Below are positions 15,637 to 23,471 of a stretch of DNA of 36,096 nucleotides, one piece after another (within the stretch, counting starts at the first letter, position 1; each line of letters begins with the position of its first letter). A model generated the notes under the pieces. It did no database searches. It saw only the letters and a program-made list of their open reading frames with translations, and was not told where the DNA came from. This DNA is from Chloroflexota bacterium (GTDB lineage: Bacteria; Chloroflexota; Anaerolineae; Anaerolineales; E44-bin32). The stretch is from the NCBI GenBank assembly GCA_027298025.1, contig JAPUGV010000129.1, positions 1 through 36,096 of the forward strand. The letters are read 5' to 3'. The translations under genes and the position numbers were made by a program.

Positions 15637-16809
15637 CTAGGGCCGGGGCTCCAAAGTCAATGGAAAATCGACAACTTCACCATCTCGCAACACGGTGAGT
15701 GTAACGAGCTCGCCAACATTGGCCTCTGTAACCAGATAAGAGATCAGGTCACTGAAGGTGCTGATGGACTGTCCGTCGATCGCAATGATGAGATCCCCGC
15801 CGGCTGAAGTGTCTGGAGATCCGCAGGCGCCTGCGCCTCGAATGCCGGCTCGATCGGCTGGCCCGCCGTTGACCACACAGGTAACGTAAACTCCGATTGC
15901 GCGGGAAGGAAGCTCCAGGAATTCCAGCTGCCTGAGATTCAATGAGCCGTCACCCAGGCTGGTGATGCCGAGATAGGGATAGTTGTAGCCTCCGCTCTGG
16001 ATCAGTGCCGGTACGACCCTTCGCAGGATATTGACTGGGACCGCGAATCCGACGCCGGAGTTCGAGGCGCTCCCGGAAACGGTGAAACTTTCGGTTGAGA
16101 TGGCGCGATTGACGCCGATTACCTGGCCTTGTAGGTTGAGCAACGGGCCCCCCGAGTTACCTGGATTGATGGCCGCGTCGGTCTGGATCAGGTCCCCCGC
16201 ACTAAACGAACCGCCTCCAGGCGCCTCGCGTTCGGATTGAAGCACCCGGCCGATGGCCGAGACGACCCCCACCGTCATGGACCCGGACAATCCAAATGGA
16301 TTTCCGATCGCCACGACGAATTCTCCGACTTGGACCTGGTCGGAATCTCCAAGCGGTATTGGGATCAGCTCCTCCGGCGGCGCATCCACTCTCAACACGG
16401 CCAGATCGGAGTCTGGATCGGTTCCGACCAGCGTTGCCCAGGCCTTGAACCCGGAAGGAAAGTCCACTTCGATTGCTTCGGCGCCATCGACGACGTGCTG
16501 ATTGGTCACGATATGACCCTCGGTATCGATGACGAAGCCCGATCCCTGGCCCAACGGAATGGTGTTTGGATGTGGAGCGGCGAAGGTGTAGATGGTAACC
16601 ACGCCCGGGTTCACGCGGTTGTAGAGATCTACGAGATTGTCTGGCAGAGAGAAACCGTTCCGCGGAATGTTAGAAACAACGGTTGGCGCTTCCAGAGTCG
16701 GCGCCGGCGGGGCAGTAGGCGGTGGCACAGGGGAAGCAGGGGAGGGGAGCACCGTGCAGGCCAGCGACGCGACTCCCAGAACGGAGATGAGTAGAGTTAT
16801 TCGTTTCAT
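15637..16809 (-). CDS. HtrA/DegP-like trypsin-fold protease, lipoprotein
   Basis: Envelope serine protease for misfolded proteins. The ATG at 16807-16809 gives MKRITLLISVLGVASLACT, a signal peptide with lipobox LAC, so the enzyme should be lipid-anchored outside; the 16887 track start would bury this signal. A Pro-rich linker precedes the protease domain with His in TNQHVVD, Asp in DSDLAVLRVD and the nucleophile Ser in GNSGGPLL. One PDZ domain follows (about residues 290-385), with an unusual insertion holding two cysteines (YVTCVVNGG ... GAGACGSPD) that could form a disulfide. 390 residues, a normal HtrA size. It lies 37 bases after the dnaJ stop and is probably co-transcribed with it. Confidence 0.92.
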   Translation of the reverse strand: MKRITLLISVLGVASLACTVLPSPASPVPPPTAPPAPTLEAPTVVSNIPRNGFSLPDNLVDLYNRVNPGVVTIYTFAAPHPNTIPLGQGSGFVIDTEGHIVTNQHVVDGAEAIEVDFPSGFKAWATLVGTDPDSDLAVLRVDAPPEELIPIPLGDSDQVQVGEFVVAIGNPFGLSGSMTVGVVSAIGRVLQSEREAPGGGSFSAGDLIQTDAAINPGNSGGPLLNLQGQVIGVNRAISTESFTVSGSASNSGVGFAVPVNILRRVVPALIQSGGYNYPYLGITSLGDGSLNLRQLEFLELPSRAIGVYVTCVVNGGPADRAGIRGAGACGSPDTSAGGDLIIAIDGQSISTFSDLISYLVTEANVGELVTLTVLRDGEVVDFPLTLEPRP

Positions 16810-16846
16810 GAGGAGATTTCCATTTACCTTAGGCGCGGGCTTCGGG

Positions 16847-17743
16847 TCAGGATTCGCGGAGTTTGGCCAGCTGCTCGAAGAGACCACGCTCTTCCTTGCT
16901 TAATTCCTTTGGCAAAGAAATTTTGAGCTTAACTAGCAGGTCTCCATGTTGGGTCGGGTTGCGCAGGTTCGGCATGCCACGGCCACGAAGGCGGAACTTG
17001 CGGCCCGGCTGACTACCGGCGGGGATCTTCAGCATCACCGGTCCACCCAGTGTGCTCACTTCGATTTCTGCGCCCAGGATGGCGGTGTACAGATCGGTTG
17101 CTACTTCCGTTAACAGGTTGTCGCCCTTTCTCTCGATCCCGGGCATGTCCTGCACGCGCACCTTGAGATACAGGTCGCCTGGCTGACCCGTGCTGCGTTC
17201 CCCCTGGCCCGAAACACGGACCCGGGTTCCGGTCTTGGAACCCGATGGAATGACCACCTCTAGTTTGCGGCCATTGAGTTTGAACGTGCGACTGGTCCCG
17301 CTATAGGCTTCCATCAGCGAGATCGTGATGGGTTGCTCCAGATCCCGTCCCCTCAAACGAGACCGCGCCTGTGGACCCATCCCAAAGACGGAATTGAAGA
17401 AATCCGAGAAGCCGCCTCCGCCGAAGAGATCCCCGAAATCACCCACCTCGACTCGAGTCCCCCCCGGAGCACCCGATGACCACTGAGACCAATCAAACCC
17501 ACCGGGTGCGCTGCCAGCCCGCTCCCAATTCCGGTAGGACGAGCCGAGCTGATTGTACTTGGAGCGCTTTTCGGCATCGCCAAGTACCTCATAGGCTTCG
17601 TTGATCTCTTTGAAGTGCTCTTCGGAGTCCGGGTTCTTGTCCGGATGGTATTTGAGCGCGAGTTGCCGATAGGCGCTCTTGATCTCTTTCTCATCTGCGT
17701 TGCGGCTCACGCCGAGGATCTCGTAGTAGTCCTTGTATTCCAT
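16847..17743 (-). CDS. DnaJ/CbpA-type co-chaperone (no zinc finger)
   Basis: Stimulates DnaK ATPase and delivers clients. J domain residues 4-68 with the essential HPD (KYHPDKNPD), then a Gly/Phe-rich segment ([19 protein letters not shown]) and the two-part C-terminal substrate domain ([38 protein letters not shown]). The four CxxCxGxG zinc-finger repeats of DnaJ are absent, which makes it the CbpA/DnaJ-class-B type; 298 residues agrees. A strong promoter places transcription start at or next to the ATG. htrA follows in the same direction, giving a folding/degradation pair. Confidence 0.93.
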   Translation of the reverse strand: MEYKDYYEILGVSRNADEKEIKSAYRQLALKYHPDKNPDSEEHFKEINEAYEVLGDAEKRSKYNQLGSSYRNWERAGSAPGGFDWSQWSSGAPGGTRVEVGDFGDLFGGGGFSDFFNSVFGMGPQARSRLRGRDLEQPITISLMEAYSGTSRTFKLNGRKLEVVIPSGSKTGTRVRVSGQGERSTGQPGDLYLKVRVQDMPGIERKGDNLLTEVATDLYTAILGAEIEVSTLGGPVMLKIPAGSQPGRKFRLRGRGMPNLRNPTQHGDLLVKLKISLPKELSKEERGLFEQLAKLRES

Positions 17744-17751
17744 CCCTACGG

Positions 17752-17781
17752 ATTCTAATAGGGCGCGGAAATGAGAGTCAA
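17752..17781 (-). promoter_or_regulatory. Sigma-70-type promoter of dnaJ-htrA
   Basis: Minus strand TTGACT (17776-17781), 18-bp spacer, TAGAAT (17752-17757), then only 8 bases to the ATG at 17743. Good consensus, no room for a leader or ribosome-binding site. Confidence 0.72.
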
Positions 17782-17860
17782 GCTTACGCAGGTGGATCTA
17801 ACGAAACTCTTATTGGGCCCCCGTACTATCGCACGGATGCTCGTCGCCTAAATACGGTGC

Positions 17861-17866
17861 TATCAT
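17861..17866 (+). promoter_or_regulatory. -10 box (TATCAT) of the receiver-GAF gene
   Basis: TATCAT is 7 bases before the GTG start at 17874, again a leaderless geometry. No clear -35 hexamer is visible. Confidence 0.45.
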
Positions 17867-17873
17867 ATCGAAA

Positions 17874-19058
17874 GTGAGCCCCGCTCCGGCAACCGAACGT
17901 GTGCTTATCGTAGATGAAGATCCCGATGTGCTGGATCTGCTGTCGCGCCAGGTGCTCGTGCCGCTGGGATACGAGGTGGCAACTGCGAACGAAGCCGGTG
18001 CCGCGATTCAGCAGGCGGTGTCTTTCTCACCGGATCTGATCGTGGCCAGTCTCATGTTGCCCGGTCTAAGTGGAAAGGATCTGCTGGTCGCGCTGCGATC
18101 GCAGGGCTTGGATGTTCCCGTGCTAGTTACGGCGGAGGAGGGCCAGGAGGCGGACGCCATCCAGGCGTTCCGACTGGGCGCTAGAGACTACTTGGTCAAG
18201 CCGCTGCGAGAGGCCGAAGTGCTGGCAGCCATTGAGCGTGCCCTGAAAGAAGTCCGCTTGAGCCACCAAACTAAGCAGCTTGCGGCTGAGCTGGCGGAGA
18301 GCCATCGCCAACTCGAGCAGCGGGTTCGGGAACTCACCACCATCTACGGGATCGGTAAGGCCGTAACTTCCACCACGAATCAGCGCGATCTATTCGATAA
18401 GCTGATGGCGAGCAGCCTCAACGTAACGAACGCGGATATGGGGTGGGTGCTGCTCCTGGACGAAGACAGCGGCCACCTGTACATGCGCGCGCAGCGCGGA
18501 ATGCCGCAAGCGCTAGCAAACAAACTCCATCAACCGTGGGATGACGGCGTGAGCTCCCTGGTCATGCTCTCCGCAGAGACGCTCAGCATTCACGGCGACG
18601 GACTGCGGCAATTCAAACTGGCTCGCTTCGCGAAGGCGGCCCTGATCGTCCCGATCAAAGCGCGCGAGGAAGCCATCGGAGTAATCACCGTCGCCCGAGA
18701 AGAGGCCAAGCCGTTTTCGGAGCCAAATCAGCGAATGTTGGAAGCACTCTCCGACTATGCGTCCATTTCACTGATCAACTCGCGACTGTTTCAGGCCCTC
18801 ACCGGTCGGGCAGAGCAGTTGCAGGAAGTGGTGGATGAGACTCGAAGCGGCATGCAAGATCAAGTGGCATGGGTGAAGCGGGTGCGCGCGGAGCTTAAAG
18901 GATTGCAGGAACAGATCCCCGACCTGCTGAAAAGTTCGGAACACCCCTCCCAGCGTAAGCGACTCCAGGTTCTGAGCGGCGATGTCGAAACCATGCTGCA
19001 GGAACTGGACGAAATGCCACACCTCCAGACCGCGACCGCTCCCTCTCTAACTGCCTGA
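17874..19058 (+). CDS. Pseudo-receiver plus GAF domain signalling protein
   Basis: 394 residues. Residues 8-125 form a CheY-like receiver with the acidic pocket (VDEDPD), the switch Thr (LVTAEE) and the conserved Lys (LVKPL), but the phospho-acceptor position reads IVASLMLPG, so Asp is replaced by Ser (codon 59, AGT). A coiled-coil linker (HRQLEQRVRELTTIYGIGKAV) leads to a GAF domain (about 165-310) and a second C-terminal coiled coil. There is no DNA-binding or kinase output. It probably works through a partner, most simply the hybrid kinase encoded next, which has the same receiver-coil-GAF order. GTG start supported by the -10 box; the ligand of the GAF domain is unknown. Confidence 0.88.
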   Translation: MSPAPATERVLIVDEDPDVLDLLSRQVLVPLGYEVATANEAGAAIQQAVSFSPDLIVASLMLPGLSGKDLLVALRSQGLDVPVLVTAEEGQEADAIQAFRLGARDYLVKPLREAEVLAAIERALKEVRLSHQTKQLAAELAESHRQLEQRVRELTTIYGIGKAVTSTTNQRDLFDKLMASSLNVTNADMGWVLLLDEDSGHLYMRAQRGMPQALANKLHQPWDDGVSSLVMLSAETLSIHGDGLRQFKLARFAKAALIVPIKAREEAIGVITVAREEAKPFSEPNQRMLEALSDYASISLINSRLFQALTGRAEQLQEVVDETRSGMQDQVAWVKRVRAELKGLQEQIPDLLKSSEHPSQRKRLQVLSGDVETMLQELDEMPHLQTATAPSLTA

Positions 19059-19154
19059 GCGCAGCCATCGACGCGGGTACCATATTCGCGCGCCCACGAG
19101 CGTGCTAGGATCAAACGGCTGGCCAGCTTCATGCAACCTCCTCGGAAATAAAAT

Positions 19155-21080
19155 ATGGGTAAACCCCTGATACTCATCGCGGACGACAGTCCGGACATGC
19201 GCCTTTACCTGGAAGAGGCGGTGTTAGGCCCTGCTGGCTATGAGGTGAAAACCGTCGGCGATGGGATGTCGGCACTTACGCTGGCGAGGGAGATTGACCC
19301 GGATGTCGTGATCACCGACTATCAGATGCCGAATCTGACCGGCCTCGAATTGGTCCGTCGCATCTGCTCAGATCTACCCCATCCCCCCGTCATCATGATG
19401 ACCAGTGCGCCCAGCGAGATGCTGGCGGTGGAGGCCATGCGGGCCGGCGCTTTTGATTTCCTCTCCAAGCCTTTTGAAGCGGAGCTCATGCTCGCGGCAG
19501 TGGGCAGGGCGCTCTCCCAGCGCAGGCGATGGATGGAGATCATCGAGGCCCACACGAATGCCAGCGAGACGGCCGAGACACTGAAACGCAGACTGGAGGA
19601 ATTCGAAACCCTGGCGCTGATTGGTCGCACCGTTACGGCTACGTTGGACCACAACGAGGTGCTGACGGCAGTAGTGGATGAGGCGGTGCGGTTGACCGGA
19701 GCAGAAGAAGGCAGCCTGTTGCTTATCGATGAGGCCACGGGCGAGCTCTATATGCGGGCCTCGAAGAACTTCGATGAGGTCTTCGCCCGCACGTTTCGGC
19801 TGCAAGTCGAAGACTCGCTGGCGGGCCAGGCCATCGAGTCGGGTGAGCCTGTGCTGCTGGATGAGCAGACGCCCCAGAAGATCAAGACCTCCTACTTGGT
19901 TCATTCCCTGATTTACGTGCCGCTGAATGCACGCGGCCGAACGATCGGTGTTTTGGGGGTTGACAATCGCAAGGCGGGGCGCACGTTGACCCACGCAGAC
20001 GTAACGATCATGACTGCCATGGCAGATTATGCGGCCATCGCAATCGAAAACGCGCGCCTGTTCAACAGCTCGGAAGCGGAGCGTCGAAAGCTGGAAACGA
20101 TATTGGCACGCGTCGAAAATGGCGTGATTGTCGTCGACCCCGAGAACCGACTACTCATCATGAATCGGACCGCGCGTGAAGCCTTTGGAGTGAACGGAAA
20201 TTGGAACGGCTGTCCGGTCAACGAGATCATCGAGGATCCAAGGGTACTGGCCTTGTTGCGTGCCTCGGGCGGAGTTTCGAAAAGAGAGGAAATAGAACTC
20301 GAGGACGGCAGAGTGTTCAACGCCCAACGTACCCCCATCGAAGGCATCGGGCAAGCGATCGTGATGCAAGATATCACGCACCTCAAGGAATTGGATCGCA
20401 TCAAGTCGGAATTCGTCACAACGGTTTCGCACGACTTGCGCTCTCCCCTGACGGCCATACTCGGCTATGTCGAACTGATAGAACGTTCCGGCGGGTTGAG
20501 TAAGCAGCAGGAGGAGTTCATTCATCGCGTCCAACTCAGCGTGAGTCAGATCACGGACCTGGTGAGCAATCTGCTGGATTTAGGGCGAATCGAGGCGGGC
20601 CTGGACGAGGCCAAGGAGAACACGCCCGTCATGGTGCTGGCGCGCTATGCGCTTGAAAGCATGCGAAGTACTGCAGAAAGTAAGGGTCTGAGCCTGGAGT
20701 CGGATCTTCCGGAAGAGTTACCGATGGTCCTGGGAGCTCCCATCCGGCTGAGACAAATGATCGGCAACCTGCTCGACAATGCGATCAAATACACTCCACC
20801 CGGAGGTTTGGTACAGATCGAAGGCGAGGGGGAGGGCGACCAGGTGATCCTGCGCGTGAGAGATTCGGGCCCCGGAATACCGACTGCCGATCAGCCGTAC
20901 CTGTTTGATAAGTTCTTCCGGGCAAGCAACGCCCCCGAGGATCTACCCGGAACGGGACTTGGCCTCTCGATCGTCAAGTCTATCGTGGACAACCACGACG
21001 GTCGAATTTGGGTTGAGTCCGCTTTAGGTGAGGGAACGACCTTTACGGTCGTGCTGCCCATCGCCGAATCCCTAGAGTAA
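19155..21080 (+). CDS. Receiver-GAF-PAS histidine kinase
   Basis: 641 residues. N-terminal receiver (about 4-120) with an intact phospho-acceptor in VITDYQMPN and Lys in LSKPF; GAF domain (about 160-300); a PAS-like domain (ETILARVENGVIVVDPENRL, about 312-415); HisKA with the phospho-His in TVSHDLRSPLT; and a HATPase domain with NLLDNAIKYTPPGG (N box), RDSGPGIP (G1) and GTGLGLSIVKSIV (G2). No membrane helix is visible, so it is a cytoplasmic sensor. A receiver at the N-terminus means the kinase is probably itself controlled by phosphorylation from another kinase. No DNA-binding regulator is adjacent. The ATG has only a weak upstream GGAAA. Confidence 0.93.
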   Translation: MGKPLILIADDSPDMRLYLEEAVLGPAGYEVKTVGDGMSALTLAREIDPDVVITDYQMPNLTGLELVRRICSDLPHPPVIMMTSAPSEMLAVEAMRAGAFDFLSKPFEAELMLAAVGRALSQRRRWMEIIEAHTNASETAETLKRRLEEFETLALIGRTVTATLDHNEVLTAVVDEAVRLTGAEEGSLLLIDEATGELYMRASKNFDEVFARTFRLQVEDSLAGQAIESGEPVLLDEQTPQKIKTSYLVHSLIYVPLNARGRTIGVLGVDNRKAGRTLTHADVTIMTAMADYAAIAIENARLFNSSEAERRKLETILARVENGVIVVDPENRLLIMNRTAREAFGVNGNWNGCPVNEIIEDPRVLALLRASGGVSKREEIELEDGRVFNAQRTPIEGIGQAIVMQDITHLKELDRIKSEFVTTVSHDLRSPLTAILGYVELIERSGGLSKQQEEFIHRVQLSVSQITDLVSNLLDLGRIEAGLDEAKENTPVMVLARYALESMRSTAESKGLSLESDLPEELPMVLGAPIRLRQMIGNLLDNAIKYTPPGGLVQIEGEGEGDQVILRVRDSGPGIPTADQPYLFDKFFRASNAPEDLPGTGLGLSIVKSIVDNHDGRIWVESALGEGTTFTVVLPIAESLE

Positions 21081-21098
21081 AGCAGCGGAATAAGTATT

Positions 21099-21137
21099 GC
21101 CTCCACCGGTGTGGTGAGGGGATTTCCCGGTGGAGGC
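21099..21137 (+). terminator. Hairpin terminator after the histidine kinase
   Basis: Perfect 11-bp inverted repeat GCCTCCACCGG / CCGGTGGAGGC with a 17-base loop, followed by GTTTGCC, a weak T-tract. It separates the kinase from the next gene. Confidence 0.55.
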
Positions 21138-21181
21138 GTTTGCCAAAGGAGGGCTGAGCGTTTGTGCTCTGTCTCCGAACC

Positions 21182-21187
21182 TATAAT
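21182..21187 (+). promoter_or_regulatory. -10 box (TATAAT) before the leader ORF and exonuclease
   Basis: A perfect TATAAT lies 27 bases before the leader ORF and about 95 bases before the exonuclease start, leaving room for a leader of about 90 nt. Confidence 0.5.
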
Positions 21188-21214
21188 AACGCCCGGGGAG
21201 GAGGTCCTGCATTA

Positions 21215-21298
21215 ATGAATGTCAGGGCAGGGTGTGACAATCATCACCTGTACCTCTATCTCTGGATGGGGATTGAGGCCTTATGTCCGGTGACCTGA
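21215..21298 (+). CDS. Possible 27-residue leader ORF overlapping the exonuclease start
   Basis: ATG at 21215 follows a strong ribosome-binding site (AGGAGGT, 21199-21205, 9 bases spacing), far better than that of the large gene. The frame encodes 27 residues (beginning MNVRAGCDNHHLYLYLW) and ends with TGA at 21296-21298, 16 bases inside the larger gene, which starts at 21283 in another frame. That layout suits translational coupling or a regulatory leader peptide. Too short to judge by composition; no homology recognised. Confidence 0.4.
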   Translation: MNVRAGCDNHHLYLYLWMGIEALCPVT

Positions 21299-22509
21299 GA
21301 CGACGCCTTGAGCGGCTTGAGCGTGGACGACCACGCCCGCGGGCTCGAACTCGCCGCCGCGCCGGGGCTCAGGACCTGCCGCCCGGCGAGGAAGTTGAAA
21401 CGGCGGAAGGTCTCGCCTACCGCATTGACACCCGCTACTCGGCCGACTATCGGCATGGACGAAGCTCGCTACAGGATGTGCTGTCCTATGCGCCAGGCCT
21501 GGCAGCGGAGGTGGCCAACGATGCGGGGCTCGAGCGTTCGAAGATCCAGCGCTGGGGCTTCGTCGATATCGAGACGACCGGTCTCTCAGGAGGGGCGGGT
21601 ACCCTGGGTTTCCTCATCGGCCTAGGCTCTTTCCAGAAGGGAGGGTTTACGCTGCGGCAGTACTTCCTGCGCGATCCAGAAGAGGAGGCGGCCGCGCTGC
21701 AGCTATTGCGTGCCGATCTTGAGGGCGTGGAGGGGATAGTGACCTTCAACGGGCGGACGTTCGACCTACCCATACTTGAATCGCGTTATACCATCGCACT
21801 GCGGGATCGTTGGAAGCTCTCCGCTCGGCCGCATCTCGATCTGCTGTATCCCTCGCGCCGACTATGGAGCAAGACCCTGGTCAACTGCCGGCTCAGCACG
21901 CTGGAGCGGCATGTGCTCCAAGTTGAACGAACCGAAGAAGACGTGCCAGGCGAGCTGATTCCGGGAATGTACCTGGACTATCTCCGGACGGGGGATGCCT
22001 CCGACATGGCGCGCGTGATCTACCACAACGCGATCGACATCCTATCTCTGGTCGGGCTTTCATCGGTTGTCCTGAACCGCCACCGCTTACCGGATCCAAC
22101 GGGGCTTTCGGAAGGAGAGGCTTTGGCTGTGGCCCGCTGGCACGAGGCGGCGGGGCGGATTCCGGAATCAGAAGCGGCCTACCGAGCGGCCGTGAGCGGA
22201 GCTCCAAATGGCGCGCTCCATGCCGAGGCGCTCAAACACCTGACTGCGCTGCTGAAGCGTCAGAACCGGAGGCCGGAGGCGCTACCGGCCTGGGCCGAGT
22301 GGCACCGTACGGCGCCGGACGACCCGTTCCCTTGCATCGAACTAGCGATGTACTACGAGTGGGAGGCCAGGTCCCTGGCCGAGGCTTTGAAGTGGGCCGA
22401 AGTAGCGCTAAATGTCGTGGAGGCCTGGCCGAAAGGGTGGAGGCGAGAACAGCGCATTGCCGAGATTGAGCATCGCATCCATCGGCTGCAACGAAAGCTT
22501 GCGAGTTAG
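21283..22509 (+). CDS. YprB-like RNase H-fold 3'-5' exonuclease with helical-repeat tail
   Basis: 408 residues. A very Arg-rich N-terminus (RRRLERLERGRPRPRART) may bind nucleic acid. Residues about 85-260 form an RNase H-like exonuclease domain of the YprB type: FVDIETTGL gives the first acidic pair, TFNGRTFDLPIL the second, HLDLLYPSRRLW, and YHNAIDILSLV the last acidic residue. The C-terminal ~130 residues (ARWHEAAGRIPESEAAYRAA onward) look like TPR-type helix pairs. Target unknown, DNA or RNA repair/processing. A 27-codon ORF with a strong ribosome site overlaps its start. Its TAG stop overlaps the TAA of the convergent chelatase gene. Confidence 0.85.
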   Translation: MSGDLRRRLERLERGRPRPRARTRRRAGAQDLPPGEEVETAEGLAYRIDTRYSADYRHGRSSLQDVLSYAPGLAAEVANDAGLERSKIQRWGFVDIETTGLSGGAGTLGFLIGLGSFQKGGFTLRQYFLRDPEEEAAALQLLRADLEGVEGIVTFNGRTFDLPILESRYTIALRDRWKLSARPHLDLLYPSRRLWSKTLVNCRLSTLERHVLQVERTEEDVPGELIPGMYLDYLRTGDASDMARVIYHNAIDILSLVGLSSVVLNRHRLPDPTGLSEGEALAVARWHEAAGRIPESEAAYRAAVSGAPNGALHAEALKHLTALLKRQNRRPEALPAWAEWHRTAPDDPFPCIELAMYYEWEARSLAEALKWAEVALNVVEAWPKGWRREQRIAEIEHRIHRLQRKLAS

Positions 22510-23471
22510 CCCGAAGGGACCTCCGTCTCCTGCCGCACCGTATGGTATAGGTGCTCGGCCTTGAGTTCGTGCAGCGTGTAGCACGGGGCTCCCAGTCTTT
22601 CTGCCACGGAACTGGCCAGCCCCTGATCGAATGCAGCGTGCTCCATGTTGATCACCACCGCGCGGATCTCGTTCTTGCGAAGCCGGTCCGCCACAAGCAT
22701 GGCTTCCTCTTGAGGCGGCAAATCCCCCATGGAGACATTTCCGGCCCCATCGGTCAGCAACACCATCAACGGCAGGACCTCCGGATGACTCAGCTTCTCC
22801 TTGGAGAATGTTTCAAGAGCCAGGGTCAGTCCGGCGGACAGTGGAGTCTTCCCACCCACCGGGATGTCCGCCAGGGCGTGCTGTGCCAGATGGATTGAGT
22901 TCGTAGGCGGCAGCACCGTCAGCGCACGATCTTTCTGGAATACGACCAGTCCCACGCGATCCCGACGCTGGTAGGCATCGTTGAGCAGCGAAAGAATAGC
23001 GCCCTTGGTGGCCGACATGCGCTCGGCGACTGCCATGGACCACGAGGCATCGACCACAAAGAGGATCAGGTTAGAGGCCTTCCGAATGCGTACCTTGCGG
23101 AACAGATCGGAGGGCCGGATGGCAAAGGCCACGCGCTTTTTCGTTCGATGCTTCTGATGAGGGGCAGCGGCGCGTATGGTGGCGTCGAATGCGATATCGG
23201 AGGTGATGTCCTCTGCCGGCCGCGCGGCAATGTATCGGCCGCGCTTTCGATCCGACCGCGTGAGCGTTCTGCGGCCACTTTGCTTGCGGGTCATGCGGTC
23301 TATGGGATTTTGCAAGCGCCGGGGGATAAACGCGGCGCCGACCTTCACATCGTTTCCGCCCTCCCACCAACGGGCACTGAGAGAGTCGACGACGGTTTGT
23401 TCGGCGGGATTGGCCTGGCCGAGCTCCTTGCTATCTTGCTCGGGTTCCTGGGCTACGCCCCGGCGCTGACT
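22506..23471 (-). CDS. ChlD-type VWA portion of a metal chelatase, read in the -1 frame
   Basis: Continues the chelatase gene that starts at 24562, but in the -1 frame from the A7 run at 23471-23477. The frame is open through a polar linker (SQRRGVAQEPEQDSKEL), a basic segment and a von Willebrand A domain whose MIDAS motif is VDASWS, with TPLSAGLTLA and LLTDGAGN downstream. It ends in TAA. Joined at the A7 site, the product is about 685 residues (364 + 321), the usual size of the ChlI-ChlD fusion subunit. The GTG at 23348 used by the track would drop the linker and has no ribosome site visible. Known ChlD subunits dock on ChlI-type hexamers to insert Mg or Co into a tetrapyrrole; which metal cannot be told, and no large CobN/BchH subunit is in the window. 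Confidence 0.85.
   Translation of the reverse strand, partial: SQRRGVAQEPEQDSKELGQANPAEQTVVDSLSARWWEGGNDVKVGAAFIPRRLQNPIDRMTRKQSGRRTLTRSDRKRGRYIAARPAEDITSDIAFDATIRAAAPHQKHRTKKRVAFAIRPSDLFRKVRIRKASNLILFVVDASWSMAVAERMSATKGAILSLLNDAYQRRDRVGLVVFQKDRALTVLPPTNSIHLAQHALADIPVGGKTPLSAGLTLALETFSKEKLSHPEVLPLMVLLTDGAGNVSMGDLPPQEEAMLVADRLRKNEIRAVVINMEHAAFDQGLASSVAERLGAPCYTLHELKAEHLYHTVRQETEVPSG

Noticed and set aside
16237-16794. Plus-strand 185-aa ORF opposite htrA
   Set aside because: Antisense shadow with low-complexity Arg/Gly-rich composition.
22506-23348. VWA protein as an independent gene starting at GTG 23348
   Set aside because: The same frame is open upstream to the A7 run, no ribosome-binding site is evident, and the upstream linker looks like part of the fusion; kept only as a fallback.
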